From: Chloroflexota bacterium
GTDB taxonomy: Bacteria > Chloroflexota > Anaerolineae > Anaerolineales > VGOW01
NCBI GenBank assembly: GCA_016197225.1
Contig: JACPWC010000115.1
Coordinates: 1-39,277 of the forward strand
DNA length: 39,277 nt
Direction of reading: 5' to 3'
The notes below the pieces were generated by a model. That model had not been told where the DNA came from and did no database searches. It was given only the letters and a program-made list of their open reading frames with translations. The first letter of the stretch is position 1. Each line of letters begins with the position of its first letter. Positions 24,219 to 32,322 of the stretch are shown piece after piece. Both the position numbers and the translations under genes were made by a program.

Positions 24219-24965
24219 CTATCGTCGTTCATACTTCCCCTGTTCCCAATTCTGCCGGATGGTGAGGATGTCCTTGAACATGCGGAGCGAGTCGTCGAGC
24301 AGACGGACGCGGCTCTCGGAGCGGTAATACCAGTTGATGGGCACTTCGGCCACGCGGTAGCCGCGCTTGACGGCGATGTAGAGCGCCTCCACGTCGAAGC
24401 TCATGCCATTCAACACCTGCACCCGGAAAATATCCTCGGCGGCTTTGGCTGAGAAGCACTTGAAGCCGCACTGCGTGTCCTCGAAGCCGGGCAGGGCGAA
24501 GAACTTCACCAGGTTACTGAAGACACGCCCGATAATGTGGCGATGCGGCGGTTCGTTGTAGCGCCTGGCTCCTGGCGCTTCGCGTGAACCAATGGCCACC
24601 TCAGCGCTCTCAAGCTGAGGCGGCAGGAACTTGGCGATCTCTTGAATTGGCATCGAGAGATCGGCGTCGCAGATGAAGCGGAACTGGCCTTTGGCTTCAA
24701 GCATACCTCGACGCACGGCCAAGCCCTTGCCTCGCGCGCTCTCGCGAATGAGTCGCGTGCGTGAATGATCGGCGGCGAAGGCCTCGGTGACGACGGCGGT
24801 GAGGTCCTGGCTGCCGTTCTCGACGACGACGATCTCGCTCGCGTACGATTGCTTGTCGAGGTAGGCGTTGATCGAGGCCAGGGTGGGCGGCAGGCGATGC
24901 TCTTCGTTGTGGGCAGGAATGATGATAGAGAGGAAGGTGGCGTTGGTCACAGTTTTGTGTTGCAT
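24219..24965 (-). CDS. GT2 glycosyltransferase, dolichyl-phosphate glucosyltransferase-like
   Basis: A 248-residue inverting transferase of the GT-A fold. The N-terminal LSIIIPAHNEEHRLPPTL, the acidic CDADLSMP (metal-binding DXD region) and the FEDTQCGFKCF motif are those of dolichyl- or undecaprenyl-phosphate glucosyltransferases, with no C-terminal membrane domain. It probably transfers glucose or mannose to a lipid carrier. The start at 24965 (MQHKTVTN) lies at the edge of a 24-bp hairpin whose arm includes the AT of the ATG, so start access may depend on RNA folding. Upstream in-frame codons are translated repeat. Confidence 0.88.
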   Translation of the reverse strand: MQHKTVTNATFLSIIIPAHNEEHRLPPTLASINAYLDKQSYASEIVVVENGSQDLTAVVTEAFAADHSRTRLIRESARGKGLAVRRGMLEAKGQFRFICDADLSMPIQEIAKFLPPQLESAEVAIGSREAPGARRYNEPPHRHIIGRVFSNLVKFFALPGFEDTQCGFKCFSAKAAEDIFRVQVLNGMSFDVEALYIAVKRGYRVAEVPINWYYRSESRVRLLDDSLRMFKDILTIRQNWEQGKYERR

Positions 24966-25017
24966 ATTGCGTGGTGCGTGGTGCGTAAGGAGATACGCAC
25001 TACGCACCACGCAATAT
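24964..25017 (-). repeat. 24-bp hairpin covering the spacer and the start codon of the GT2 gene
   Basis: Bases 24964-24987 pair with 24994-25017 in 23 of 24 positions, leaving a six-base loop (AGGAGA on the plus strand). The arms consist of GCGTGGT/GCGTAGT words. It starts three bases after the stop of one glycosyltransferase and reaches into the ATG of the next, with no ribosome site between. Confidence 0.9.
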
Positions 25018-25020
25018 CGT

Positions 25021-25956
25021 TTATAAGTCACTCAAAATTGAAAGAACATACTCATCCGAAACTTTGCGGGTGGCTTGCACCCGCTTTCGCTTGGCGAGCA
25101 GTTTGGGCAGGGCCAGCACTCCGGCAAGCTGGCCGCGCAAGCGGGCGCGGGCCGCTTGGCCGCGCCAGGCTTTCAGGGCTTCAAGCGCAAGGCGCAACTG
25201 CGCCCCGATTATCTCACGCCAGTGTTTGCGCCATACGCTCGCCGGCACGTCTTTGACCAGCACGTAAATGAAGTTGCGCCCATCATAAAAACTGGCGGTC
25301 GCCCCGCCGCCGGTGGCCGAGAGTTTGTGAAACACAACCGCTCGCGGGGCGAACACGGCTTTCCATCCGGCCAACTGCGCCCGCCAGGCCAGGTCCACAT
25401 CCTCGCACGAGAAAAAGAAATCGTCGTCGAGCAAGCCGATTTGATCGAGCATGACTTTGCGATACGCCGCCGAGCCGCCGCAGGCTGAGAAGACATGGCC
25501 CTCGTCAAACTGGCCGACGTCTTTCTGCCAGACCCCCTGGTTTGCCGGGAGACCGTTGGTTCGATACAGGTCGCCCGCCGTGTGAAAGGTGTCGCGTTGA
25601 TCAAAGAGCAACATCTTTGAGGCGACGATGGCCGCTTCGGGGTGACGATCAAAAGCGGCGGCGACTTCGGCCAGCCAGTTTGGATCAACTTCGGTGTCGT
25701 TGTTGAGCAGAATTTGGATGTTGCCTTTGGCCGCCCTCAGCCCGGCGTTGCTGGCCCCGGTGAAACCGGCGTTACGATCCAGAGCGATCACTTTCACTTC
25801 CGGGTAGTCGCGGGCGAGCAGTTCGCGCGAATTGTCACTGCTGGCATTGTCGGCGACGATGATTTCAAACTCCTGAAGCGTTTGCTGTCGAAGAGAGTTG
25901 AGGCAGGCGGGTAGGTGGGAAGCGCCGTTCCAGTTGGGGATGATGATGGAGAGCAT
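25021..25956 (-). CDS. GT2 glycosyltransferase, rhamnosyltransferase-like
   Basis: A 311-residue GT-A transferase starting at 25956 (MLSIIIPNWNG). NNDTEVDP carries the metal-binding acidic motif, and FFFSCEDVDLAWRAQLAGW is the acceptor-side ED motif typical of WbbL/RfbF-like rhamnosyltransferases. The C-terminal 90 residues are basic and partly hydrophobic, a likely membrane contact. With rfbA, rfbB and rfbD in the same locus, dTDP-L-rhamnose is the likely donor. The spacer before it is built of GACAAGGA words. Confidence 0.88.
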   Translation of the reverse strand: MLSIIIPNWNGASHLPACLNSLRQQTLQEFEIIVADNASSDNSRELLARDYPEVKVIALDRNAGFTGASNAGLRAAKGNIQILLNNDTEVDPNWLAEVAAAFDRHPEAAIVASKMLLFDQRDTFHTAGDLYRTNGLPANQGVWQKDVGQFDEGHVFSACGGSAAYRKVMLDQIGLLDDDFFFSCEDVDLAWRAQLAGWKAVFAPRAVVFHKLSATGGGATASFYDGRNFIYVLVKDVPASVWRKHWREIIGAQLRLALEALKAWRGQAARARLRGQLAGVLALPKLLAKRKRVQATRKVSDEYVLSILSDL

Positions 25957-25979
25957 GACAGGGTGACAAGATGACAAGG

Positions 25980-26034
25980 AGACAAGGAGACAAGGAGTTC
26001 TCTTTTGTCTCCCCTTCTCCGCGTCTCCTTGTCT
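25980..26034. repeat. 8-bp phased words with inverted copy
   Basis: GACAAGGA recurs at 8-base steps from about 25973. AGACAAGGAGAC (25980-25991) faces GTCTCCTTGTCT (26023-26034). It fills the gap between rfbD and the rhamnosyltransferase gene. Confidence 0.85.
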
Positions 26035-26035
26035 T

Positions 26036-26872
26036 TTACACGCTCAGAAACTCGGCCAGCGCCTCTTGCCAGGGCCGCAGGGTGATGCCCAGCGCGGCGG
26101 CGGCCTGGTTGGCAAGGGGTGTAAATTTGGGCGGGGTTGAGGGGCGAGAAAAGTCCGAGAGCAGAATCGGTTCCACTGGCACGTGGCGGCGGCCACTGAG
26201 TTCAAGGATGTGTTTGGCGTAGTCGAAGCGCGAGCAGTAGCCGCCGTTCACCAGATGATAGATGCCGTAACTTCCGGTCGCAATCAGCTTGAGGATGGCG
26301 GCGGCGAGGTCGGGAGTGAAAGTGGGGCAGGCCACTTCGTCGGTCACAACTTTTAGGCCGCCGTTCTCATCGGCGAGTTGTTGGATGCGGTGGACGAAGT
26401 TGCGCCCGCCTTTTGAGGTGAGCCAGGAGGTGCGAACGATGTAGAAGCGGTTGAGCAGGAGGGCGGTGAATTTTTCTCCGGCGAGTTTGGAGTAGCCGTA
26501 GGGGTTGACCGGGTTGGTGTTATCGAATTCGCGATACGGCTCGTTTTTCGCGCCGTCGAAGACTTCGTTACTGCTGACGTAGAGCATGGCGGCGTTGGCT
26601 TCGGCGCAGGCCAGGGCGACGTTTTGCGTGCCCAGGCCGTTGGCGCGGTAGGCCAGGTCGGGCTGGCGGGCGGCGGCGTCTACGTCGGTGAAGGCGGCGC
26701 AGTGCAGGACAACGTCCGGGCGGTGTGCGCCGATGGCGGCGCGAGTCTGGGCGAGGTTGGTGATGTCGAATTCGTGAAGGTCGCCACCGTCAAGTTCCAT
26801 TCCTGCAGTCATGGCTTGCCGCGCCAGTTCCGATCCAAGTTGGCCTTTGATGCCGGTGATGAACAGTCGCAT
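26036..26872 (-). CDS. rfbD: dTDP-4-dehydrorhamnose reductase
   Basis: A 278-residue NADPH-dependent short-chain reductase, last step of dTDP-L-rhamnose synthesis. The cofactor motif is ITGIKGQLGSEL, with VSSNEVFDG, and the catalytic YGYSKLAGE (Tyr-x3-Lys) follows. The start at 26872 (MRLFITG) is the family-typical one; a GTG ten codons earlier is open but adds nothing recognisable. rfbC, the epimerase acting before this step, is not in the window and must lie elsewhere or be replaced. First gene of the minus-strand polysaccharide block. Confidence 0.9.
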   Translation of the reverse strand: MRLFITGIKGQLGSELARQAMTAGMELDGGDLHEFDITNLAQTRAAIGAHRPDVVLHCAAFTDVDAAARQPDLAYRANGLGTQNVALACAEANAAMLYVSSNEVFDGAKNEPYREFDNTNPVNPYGYSKLAGEKFTALLLNRFYIVRTSWLTSKGGRNFVHRIQQLADENGGLKVVTDEVACPTFTPDLAAAILKLIATGSYGIYHLVNGGYCSRFDYAKHILELSGRRHVPVEPILLSDFSRPSTPPKFTPLANQAAAALGITLRPWQEALAEFLSV

Positions 26873-26982
26873 AGTCAGTCTTTCATTCAAAGAGGTGTTC
26901 ACTACAAAGGCACAAGGCCACGAAGTTCCACAAAGTTTTCTTGGTGAAGCTTAGTGTCTTAGTGCCTTGGTGGTTAATGGAC
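26873..26982. repeat. Spacer with repeat words
   Basis: A 110-base spacer. Words such as CACAAAGGCACAAGG, CACGAAGTTCCACAAAG and AGTGTCTTAGTGCCTTGG give weak inverted pairing (AAGGCAC/GTGCCTT). No gene or strong promoter seen. Confidence 0.6.
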
Positions 26983-27717
26983 TCAGCCATTGTGAAGATA
27001 TGTGGTAATTACGTTCCGGCTGAGGGCGAGGCCGCGGGCGCGGAAGTCGTCGAGGGCGGTGAGCGGGATGCGGTCGAAGATTTGGGTTTGCATGGCCGGG
27101 GGCGATTGTAGCAGAGTCTCAAATTCGGCGGGCGAGAGGCTCATGCGTTTGGCGAAGACTTCGATGGTTTGGGCTTCGGCGCCGTCGGCCAGTTGGCGGG
27201 CCACGAAGTCGCGCCAGCCGCTCAGGGCCGAGTCGGCCAGAAAGGGAAGCCAGCGATCAGGTTGAGCGCGGCAAAGTGTTTCGCCCACGCCGTCGCGCAA
27301 CAGCGGCCAGTCGAGCCGGTCGAGGTAGATGCGCAAGACGTTGTGGATGAAAAGGCGATGGCGGAAATTGCTCCAGTCTGCATCAAGGCCGAAGACGGGG
27401 TCGAAGATGTCGCCGATCCACTGCTGATCGAGGGCGAGGTGGCAGAGGTAGCCGGCGAGGAAGGCGGCGTGAGAGGGGGGCAATTTAGCAGAGTCGGCCA
27501 AACCGGGGTGAAGGCGGAAGAGGGCTTGCGAAGCGGGAGTCCGGTCTTTCATCGGCACGTCGAAGAAGTGAGTCGCTTCGCGCGTCTGGCCGGAGATGTT
27601 TTGGGCGTCGGGGGCGATGTTGCCCAGGTAGAACTCGGCGGCGTGCTGTTGGACGAGCGGCGGGCAGGCGGGCAGTAGCTCGCGGGCCAGGCGCAGGTGG
27701 TAAAAGGGGGTGGGCAT
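26983..27717 (-). CDS. Zinc-dependent phospholipase C-like protein
   Basis: A 244-residue protein starting at the ATG at 27717 (MPTPFYHLRLA). The pattern FYLGNIAPDA, THFFDVP and AFLAGYLCHLALDQQW, rich in His and Asp, matches the bacterial zinc-dependent phospholipase C family, where these residues bind metal. There is no signal peptide, so a cytoplasmic role is likely; many family members are annotated without tested activity. No ribosome site; TATACT sits seven bases before the start, which suggests a leaderless transcript. Divergent from the FHA gene. Confidence 0.78.
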   Translation of the reverse strand: MPTPFYHLRLARELLPACPPLVQQHAAEFYLGNIAPDAQNISGQTREATHFFDVPMKDRTPASQALFRLHPGLADSAKLPPSHAAFLAGYLCHLALDQQWIGDIFDPVFGLDADWSNFRHRLFIHNVLRIYLDRLDWPLLRDGVGETLCRAQPDRWLPFLADSALSGWRDFVARQLADGAEAQTIEVFAKRMSLSPAEFETLLQSPPAMQTQIFDRIPLTALDDFRARGLALSRNVITTYLHNG

Positions 27718-27724
27718 GGGCAAA

Positions 27725-27730
27725 AGTATA
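27725..27730 (-). promoter_or_regulatory. Extended -10 box seven bases before the phospholipase-like gene
   Basis: On the minus strand TGATATACT contains TATACT with an upstream TG (extended -10). The start codon follows seven bases later, so the mRNA would begin at or next to the ATG. Confidence 0.5.
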
Positions 27731-27735
27731 TCAGG

Positions 27736-27763
27736 TTGCGCGCCGGGGATAGTTGCGTATACT
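27736..27763 (+). promoter_or_regulatory. Promoter of the FHA gene
   Basis: TTGCGC (27736-27741), 16 bases, TATACT (27758-27763), then AGGAGG and the ATG at 27787. It is close to, and back-to-back with, the promoter of the divergent gene. Confidence 0.55.
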
Positions 27764-27786
27764 TGCGCTACATCAGGAGGATAGTT

Positions 27787-28419
27787 ATGCAGAGTGGCTC
27801 ATTTCGTTTGCTCATGCAACGCGGCCCGACGCCGGGCAAGACGTTTGAACTGGTGAAGGACGTGGTGACGCTGGGGCGCGATGTGTCGAACGATATCGTG
27901 ATCAACGACGCCGAAATTTCGCGGCATCACGTGCGGCTGACGCGGCAGATGGGCACGTTTGCGCTGGAAGATTTGGGGAGCACCAACGGCACCTTTGTCA
28001 ATTCGATGCGGCTGGCCGGGCAGAAGTTGTTGTCGAAGAGCGACGTGATCAATTTGGGCGAGACGGTAACGCTGACCTTTGAGCCGACTCCGCCGGACAT
28101 GGCGGCCACGATTGTGGGAAGCATCGGGCCGGTGACGATGTCGAGCGAGCCGCCGCCGCCCCGGCCGGCATTCGCCATGCCGCAAATGTCCACCCGCCCG
28201 CCGGAGCAGGCCGCGCCGCCCATCCCAAAATATCAGCCTGAATATCAATTGCCGCAATCAACACCTCAAGCCGGCAGCATGGATCGCCGCTGGGTGATTG
28301 CGGGCGTGGGGTGTTTGGTGTTGTGCTGTTGCCTGGGGGCGGTCGCGGCGGCGGTCTACTACGTTGACGCTTACAACTTGTACTGCCAGATTGCGCCGTT
28401 TTTGTTTGCTTGCCCGTGA
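27787..28419 (+). CDS. FHA-domain protein with C-terminal membrane anchor
   Basis: A 210-residue protein. Residues 5-100 form a forkhead-associated domain, which binds phosphothreonine: GRDVSNDIVIN (Gly-Arg at 30-31), ISRHH (Ser45, His47) and GSTNGTFVN (64-72) are all present. A Pro-rich linker (100-165) leads to one membrane helix at about 169-192 containing four Cys, and a short tail ending ACP. AGGAGG gives strong initiation. It is presumably a reader of Ser/Thr kinase signals at the membrane; no kinase or phosphatase lies in the window. Confidence 0.9.
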   Translation: MQSGSFRLLMQRGPTPGKTFELVKDVVTLGRDVSNDIVINDAEISRHHVRLTRQMGTFALEDLGSTNGTFVNSMRLAGQKLLSKSDVINLGETVTLTFEPTPPDMAATIVGSIGPVTMSSEPPPPRPAFAMPQMSTRPPEQAAPPIPKYQPEYQLPQSTPQAGSMDRRWVIAGVGCLVLCCCLGAVAAAVYYVDAYNLYCQIAPFLFACP

Positions 28420-28423
28420 AGCG

Positions 28424-28473
28424 ACGACAGACGATGGACGAAGGACGAAAGTTGTCCGTCTATTGTCTGTCGT
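28424..28473. repeat. Inverted repeat between convergent genes
   Basis: ACGACAGA (28424-28431) faces TCTGTCGT (28466-28473); GGACGAA words lie between (GATGGACGAAGGACGAAAG). It may end transcription from both sides. Confidence 0.7.
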
Positions 28474-28479
28474 CAGTCG

Positions 28480-30339
28480 TCAAACTTTCTCCCTCACCTG
28501 ATCAATAATCTCGGCCGCCAGATCGTAGCGGCTGAAGGGCGGCATCAGGTACACGCCCTGCAAAAACTCGCGCAGTTCAGTGAGCAGTTCGACGGCAATC
28601 TTCATCCCCTCTTGCGCGCCTGCGCTCCCGGCTTTCTCCATCCGCTCACGCAAACTCTCTGGAATGATCACGCCCGGCACTTCGTTGTGGAAGAAGTTGG
28701 CGTGGCGGGCGCTATGAAGCGGAAGCACGCCAGCCAGAATCGGCAGTTCGAGCGGGCCGTGCTTGTCGGCGTAGCGGCGCAAAAACTCGCGGGCAACACC
28801 GGTCTCGAAGATGGGCTGGGTGAGGGCGAAGTCGGCCCCGGCGGCGATTTTCTTCCTCAGCGTTTTGATCTCTTTGTCCACGTCGGGGGCGCAGGGGTTG
28901 ACGGCGCAACCGACGTAGAATGAGGTGGGCTGGCCGATCTCCTGTCCGGCGTGATCGAGGCCCACGTTGAATCCCTGTTTGATTAACTTGATCAGGCCTG
29001 ACGGAACGAGATCGTATTTGTCGTTGGCGTCGGGGTAATCGCCGATAGCGGTTGGGTCGCCCATGACTACAAAGATGTTCCGGCAACCCAGGGCATGGGC
29101 CGCCAGCAAGTCGCCCTGCACCCTCAACAAGTTTCGCCCGCGCGTGGGGAAGTGCAGAACCGTTTCAATTCCACCTTCATCCTGAATCAAATGACTCACC
29201 GCCCAGGCGCTCATCCGCATCCGGGCCATCGGGCTGTCGGCCACGTTGATCACGTCGGCCCCGGCCTCGGCCAGCAGGTTGGCGGCGGCCAGCAGTTTGT
29301 GAGTCGAGAGGCCTTTGGGCGGGTGCATCTCCACGCCGATCACAAACTGTTTGGCGGCAAACTTCTCGGCTAACCGGGTGGGTGGGTGGGCCTCGGTCGT
29401 TCGTTCTTCGCGCTCCAGCGCTGAAACGACAATGGATTGTGTTGGGGTCCCGGGCCGGGGCTGATCGAGCGCGGCGCGCATGGCGGCGATGTGCTGAGGC
29501 GTTGTCCCACAGCACCCGCCGACGATGGCGGCCCCGGCCTCCACGAAGGCCAGTGCATACTCGCCAAAATATTCAGGGGTAGCCGGGTACATGATCCGGC
29601 CGCCCACATTCTCCGGCCAGCCGCCGTTTGGCTTCGCCAAAAATTTTGCCTCGGGCGCGGCTTGTCTCATGGCGTGAAGAATTCGCAGAACCTGCGCCGG
29701 GCCGCTGGAGCAGTTGACGCCGACGATGTCGGCTCCACAGGCGATCAACTCCTGGGCGACTTTGGCGGGCGTGTCACCCAGCAGGGTCACATCGTCGCGG
29801 GTGAACGTCATGCTGGCGATGACGGGCAGTTTGCTCACCGCCTTCGCCGCCCGCGCGGCTTCGGCCACTTCGCGCAAGTCGCTCATGGTCTCGACGATGA
29901 TCAAGTCCACGCCGCTGGCGACCAGGGTTGCGATCTGATCGTGAAAGGCGGCGTAGGCTTGCTCCGTTCTCACGCGCCCGTAAGGCGCGAGCCGGACTCC
30001 CAACGGGCCAACCGATCCGGCGACGAGGACTTCTTTGAGCGAGGCTTCAACTACGCGCCGCGCTAACGCCACCGCCGAGGCGTTGATCTGGCGCGCTTGC
30101 GCCGCGAGGCCGTGCCGGGCCAACTTGTAGCGGTTCGCGCCGAAGGTGTTGGTCTCGATGAGTTGCGCCCCGGCTTCGATGTAGCCGCGATGCACTTTGG
30201 CCACAAGCGCGGGCTGGATCAGGTTGAGGCCGTCGAAGCACTCGTCGAATCCCACGCCGCGCGCGTGGAGCATGGTTCCCATCGCGCCGTCGGCGAGGAG
30301 GGGGGAGGCTTGGAGTTTATCGAATAGTGATATTGGCAT
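28480..30339 (-). CDS. Bifunctional homocysteine S-methyltransferase / methylenetetrahydrofolate reductase
   Basis: A 619-residue fusion (YitJ-like). Residues 1-295 are the zinc-dependent homocysteine methyltransferase barrel, with zinc ligands Cys210 (GVNCSSG) and Cys276-Cys277 (GGCCGTTP). From about 320 to 619 is the FAD-dependent methylene-THF reductase barrel (GVEMHPPKG, ADSPMARMRMS, and ADFALTQPIFE near the C-terminus). The N-terminal part probably uses S-methylmethionine or a similar donor, or works with methyl-THF made by the second domain. The start at 30339 (MPISLFDKL) is chosen from domain limits; the 103 open codons upstream are spurious. It could use methylene-THF generated by the GcvT-like route at 9.5 kb. 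Confidence 0.93.
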   Translation of the reverse strand: MPISLFDKLQASPLLADGAMGTMLHARGVGFDECFDGLNLIQPALVAKVHRGYIEAGAQLIETNTFGANRYKLARHGLAAQARQINASAVALARRVVEASLKEVLVAGSVGPLGVRLAPYGRVRTEQAYAAFHDQIATLVASGVDLIIVETMSDLREVAEAARAAKAVSKLPVIASMTFTRDDVTLLGDTPAKVAQELIACGADIVGVNCSSGPAQVLRILHAMRQAAPEAKFLAKPNGGWPENVGGRIMYPATPEYFGEYALAFVEAGAAIVGGCCGTTPQHIAAMRAALDQPRPGTPTQSIVVSALEREERTTEAHPPTRLAEKFAAKQFVIGVEMHPPKGLSTHKLLAAANLLAEAGADVINVADSPMARMRMSAWAVSHLIQDEGGIETVLHFPTRGRNLLRVQGDLLAAHALGCRNIFVVMGDPTAIGDYPDANDKYDLVPSGLIKLIKQGFNVGLDHAGQEIGQPTSFYVGCAVNPCAPDVDKEIKTLRKKIAAGADFALTQPIFETGVAREFLRRYADKHGPLELPILAGVLPLHSARHANFFHNEVPGVIIPESLRERMEKAGSAGAQEGMKIAVELLTELREFLQGVYLMPPFSRYDLAAEIIDQVREKV

Positions 30340-30440
30340 ATAGACTGCAATTCTGTAATTGCTCAGACCGGTCCTTCGGGACGCAGATAAATGCTGATGC
30401 TTCGCGAACGCAGATTTTCGCTGCTCTCTTTTTGTTTTAT

Positions 30441-31001
30441 CTACGTTCCCGTTCTGACCCCTGATTTGAAATATCTCACCCTCACCCGTTCCACCACCAA
30501 CTCTCCCGTCAGCGTCCAGCCCCACTCCGGCTTCAGGGCCGGGCGTTTGTGCGGGGTGAGGATGAGGAGCGAGTCGGCCAGCAGGCTGAGTTGGTAGGTC
30601 AGTGCGGGCAGGCGCGAGGGCTGAAGCAGGTGCAGAGCGAAACTGCAAACGATCAGGCTGTAGCTCCGGCCTGCTGCCGCAAGCGCCCCGGCGGCAATTT
30701 GCTCAAAGGTGAACGGCTCGGCGGTTTGGCCGGTGCGGGCGAAGTACGCCTCAGCCGTGTAAGGATCAACGCCGTCAATCTTATCAGCGCCCAATGCTTT
30801 TAGCGCCAGCGTGGCTTCGCCACTGCCGCAAGCCAGGTCGAGGACGCGACTCAGATCAACAGGCCAGGTTTCAACGGCGGCCTGCAAGGCGTGTTGAATG
30901 GCCCGCTCGTGCGGGTTGCTGTAATCGCCGCCGAAGCGTTCGTAGAACTCTTTGACGCCGTAGCGTTGATATTGTGCTCGAATAGACTCCTGACCCTCCA
31001 T
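30441..31001 (-). CDS. SAM-dependent methyltransferase
   Basis: A 186-residue class I methyltransferase. Motif I is VLDLACGSGEAT, the acidic loop is KIDGVDPY, and motif IV-like SLIVCSFALHLL follows. The substrate is unknown. The short C-terminus, rich in Arg and Val, ends at 30441 where a repeat-like spacer begins. It starts six bases after the S41 gene stop, so both are in one operon; AAAGGA lies at the end of the S41 gene. Confidence 0.87.
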   Translation of the reverse strand: MEGQESIRAQYQRYGVKEFYERFGGDYSNPHERAIQHALQAAVETWPVDLSRVLDLACGSGEATLALKALGADKIDGVDPYTAEAYFARTGQTAEPFTFEQIAAGALAAAGRSYSLIVCSFALHLLQPSRLPALTYQLSLLADSLLILTPHKRPALKPEWGWTLTGELVVERVRVRYFKSGVRTGT

Positions 31002-31007
31002 CCGCGA

Positions 31008-32243
31008 TCATTGTCCTTTCACCAGAAGCTCAATCGCCTTGTCAATCGCCGGGTCGTTCTCCAAATCCACCTCATCCCAATCAGCCTTGATTTCAACATC
31101 CGGCTTCACCCCAAATTCGGCCAGGTCCTGGCCCTTGCTGGTCTTGTACGACTGGCTGGCAAAAGTGAAGTAAGAACCGTTGGGCAGAGGCACGGTGGTG
31201 TAGCCAAAAATCTTGCCGGGCGTTTGCAGGCCGATGACAGTGGCTCGTTTGGAGGCTTGCAGGGCGGCGGCGAAGATTTCGGGCGAGCCTTCAGTGTCCG
31301 GGCCGATGATGAGAACGATCGGCAGGCCTTGCGAGCCGCCCACATCCACGCCTTTTATCTGCACCGGCGTGCTTTTGGTGCGCGAATAAAACTCGCCCAG
31401 CCGGCCGTCGGCATAAAGCGCCAGCATCTCGCTCAGCGGCCAGCCGCCGGAGGTGTGGGCCACGCGCAGATCAATGATGACGCCGGTCAACTGATTCTGC
31501 TGGCTGATGTTTTCCAGCGCCTGAGACATCGTATCCATGAGTGTATCATCGCTAGCGACGGGCATGAGCAAGTATAGAATCCCGCTCCGAGTGAGGACGC
31601 CGCCTTTGAGAGTGTCGGCGGCGGCGAGCGTGGCCCGGGTCACTTGCACCGCGCGGCGCGGCTCGCCCGGCGATCCCACTTCCAGTTTCACCGTCGTGTC
31701 GGCCTCGCCGCGCACTCTCTGCACCACGTCCATTCCTTCCTCAGCCGTCACCGGCTTCCCGTCAATGCTGAAGATCGAATCGTGCGCCTTCAACCCGGCC
31801 AGGCCGGCGGGCGAGCCTTCGATGATGGACAGGATGACGATGTGCGGCTCCGGCCCGGCCCGCACCGACACGTAAGCGCCGATGCCGGAATAGAGCGACG
31901 TGTTTTGCAGATCGGCCTGAATGCGTTCGCTACGCGACTGATAAACGCCGCCCTCGCCCGGCAATTTGGCCGCCAGGTCTCCCAGCGCCGCCTCAAACTC
32001 AACCTCGGTCAGCCCGCCCTTCACCTGCGCCAAATAGTCGGCGTGAGCCGACTTCCAGCCACTGCTTCCCAGGTCTTCATAAATAAACTGCTCGTCCAGC
32101 GCCGCCGACAAAGTGTCGAGCACCCGCAGTTGCCGCTCAACCGGATCAGTAGTGGGCAAGTCGGGAACATCGGGCTGGCCGGAGAAGCGGGCGCAGGCGG
32201 CCAGCCCCAGAACGACGAATGAAAGGATGCGGATGTGTTTCAT
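31008..32243 (-). CDS. S41-family (C-terminal processing) protease-like lipoprotein
   Basis: A 411-residue lipoprotein; the signal ends LGLAAC with Cys17. The start at 32243 has GGAGG six bases upstream. A helical N-terminal region (35-105) precedes a PDZ domain (about 122-205, SPAGLAGLKAHDSIFSIDG) and then the S41 core (215-400). The catalytic Lys is present (Lys344, TPGK). The serine that lies 25 residues before it in CtpA/CtpB is replaced: the motif reads DTEGSPEIFAAAL, with Gly319 at that position and Ser320 next to it. It could use the shifted Ser320 or be an inactive binder. Preceded by a hairpin that separates it from the membrane protein gene. Confidence 0.85.
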   Translation of the reverse strand: MKHIRILSFVVLGLAACARFSGQPDVPDLPTTDPVERQLRVLDTLSAALDEQFIYEDLGSSGWKSAHADYLAQVKGGLTEVEFEAALGDLAAKLPGEGGVYQSRSERIQADLQNTSLYSGIGAYVSVRAGPEPHIVILSIIEGSPAGLAGLKAHDSIFSIDGKPVTAEEGMDVVQRVRGEADTTVKLEVGSPGEPRRAVQVTRATLAAADTLKGGVLTRSGILYLLMPVASDDTLMDTMSQALENISQQNQLTGVIIDLRVAHTSGGWPLSEMLALYADGRLGEFYSRTKSTPVQIKGVDVGGSQGLPIVLIIGPDTEGSPEIFAAALQASKRATVIGLQTPGKIFGYTTVPLPNGSYFTFASQSYKTSKGQDLAEFGVKPDVEIKADWDEVDLENDPAIDKAIELLVKGQ

Positions 32244-32271
32244 GGAAGCCTCCATTCTTGGCCCCCCTCAT

Positions 32272-32307
32272 CCCCCCATTTTGCGAACTCCAACGCAAAA
32301 TGGGGGG
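32272..32307 (-). terminator. G/C-rich hairpin between the membrane protein and S41 genes
   Basis: CCCCCCATTTTGCG (32272-32285) and CGCAAAATGGGGGG (32294-32307) are a perfect 14-bp stem with an eight-base loop. On the transcribed minus strand it follows the membrane-protein stop by about 16 bases and has no T-run, so it may attenuate or protect the message and not fully end it. Confidence 0.65.
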
Positions 32308-32322
32308 ACAGAGGGGGTCGAA

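Noticed and set aside
28480-30648. 103-residue N-terminal extension of the fused methyltransferase/reductase
   Set aside because: It overlaps the methyltransferase gene antisense frame and a repeat spacer; the barrel domain begins at the ATG at 30339.
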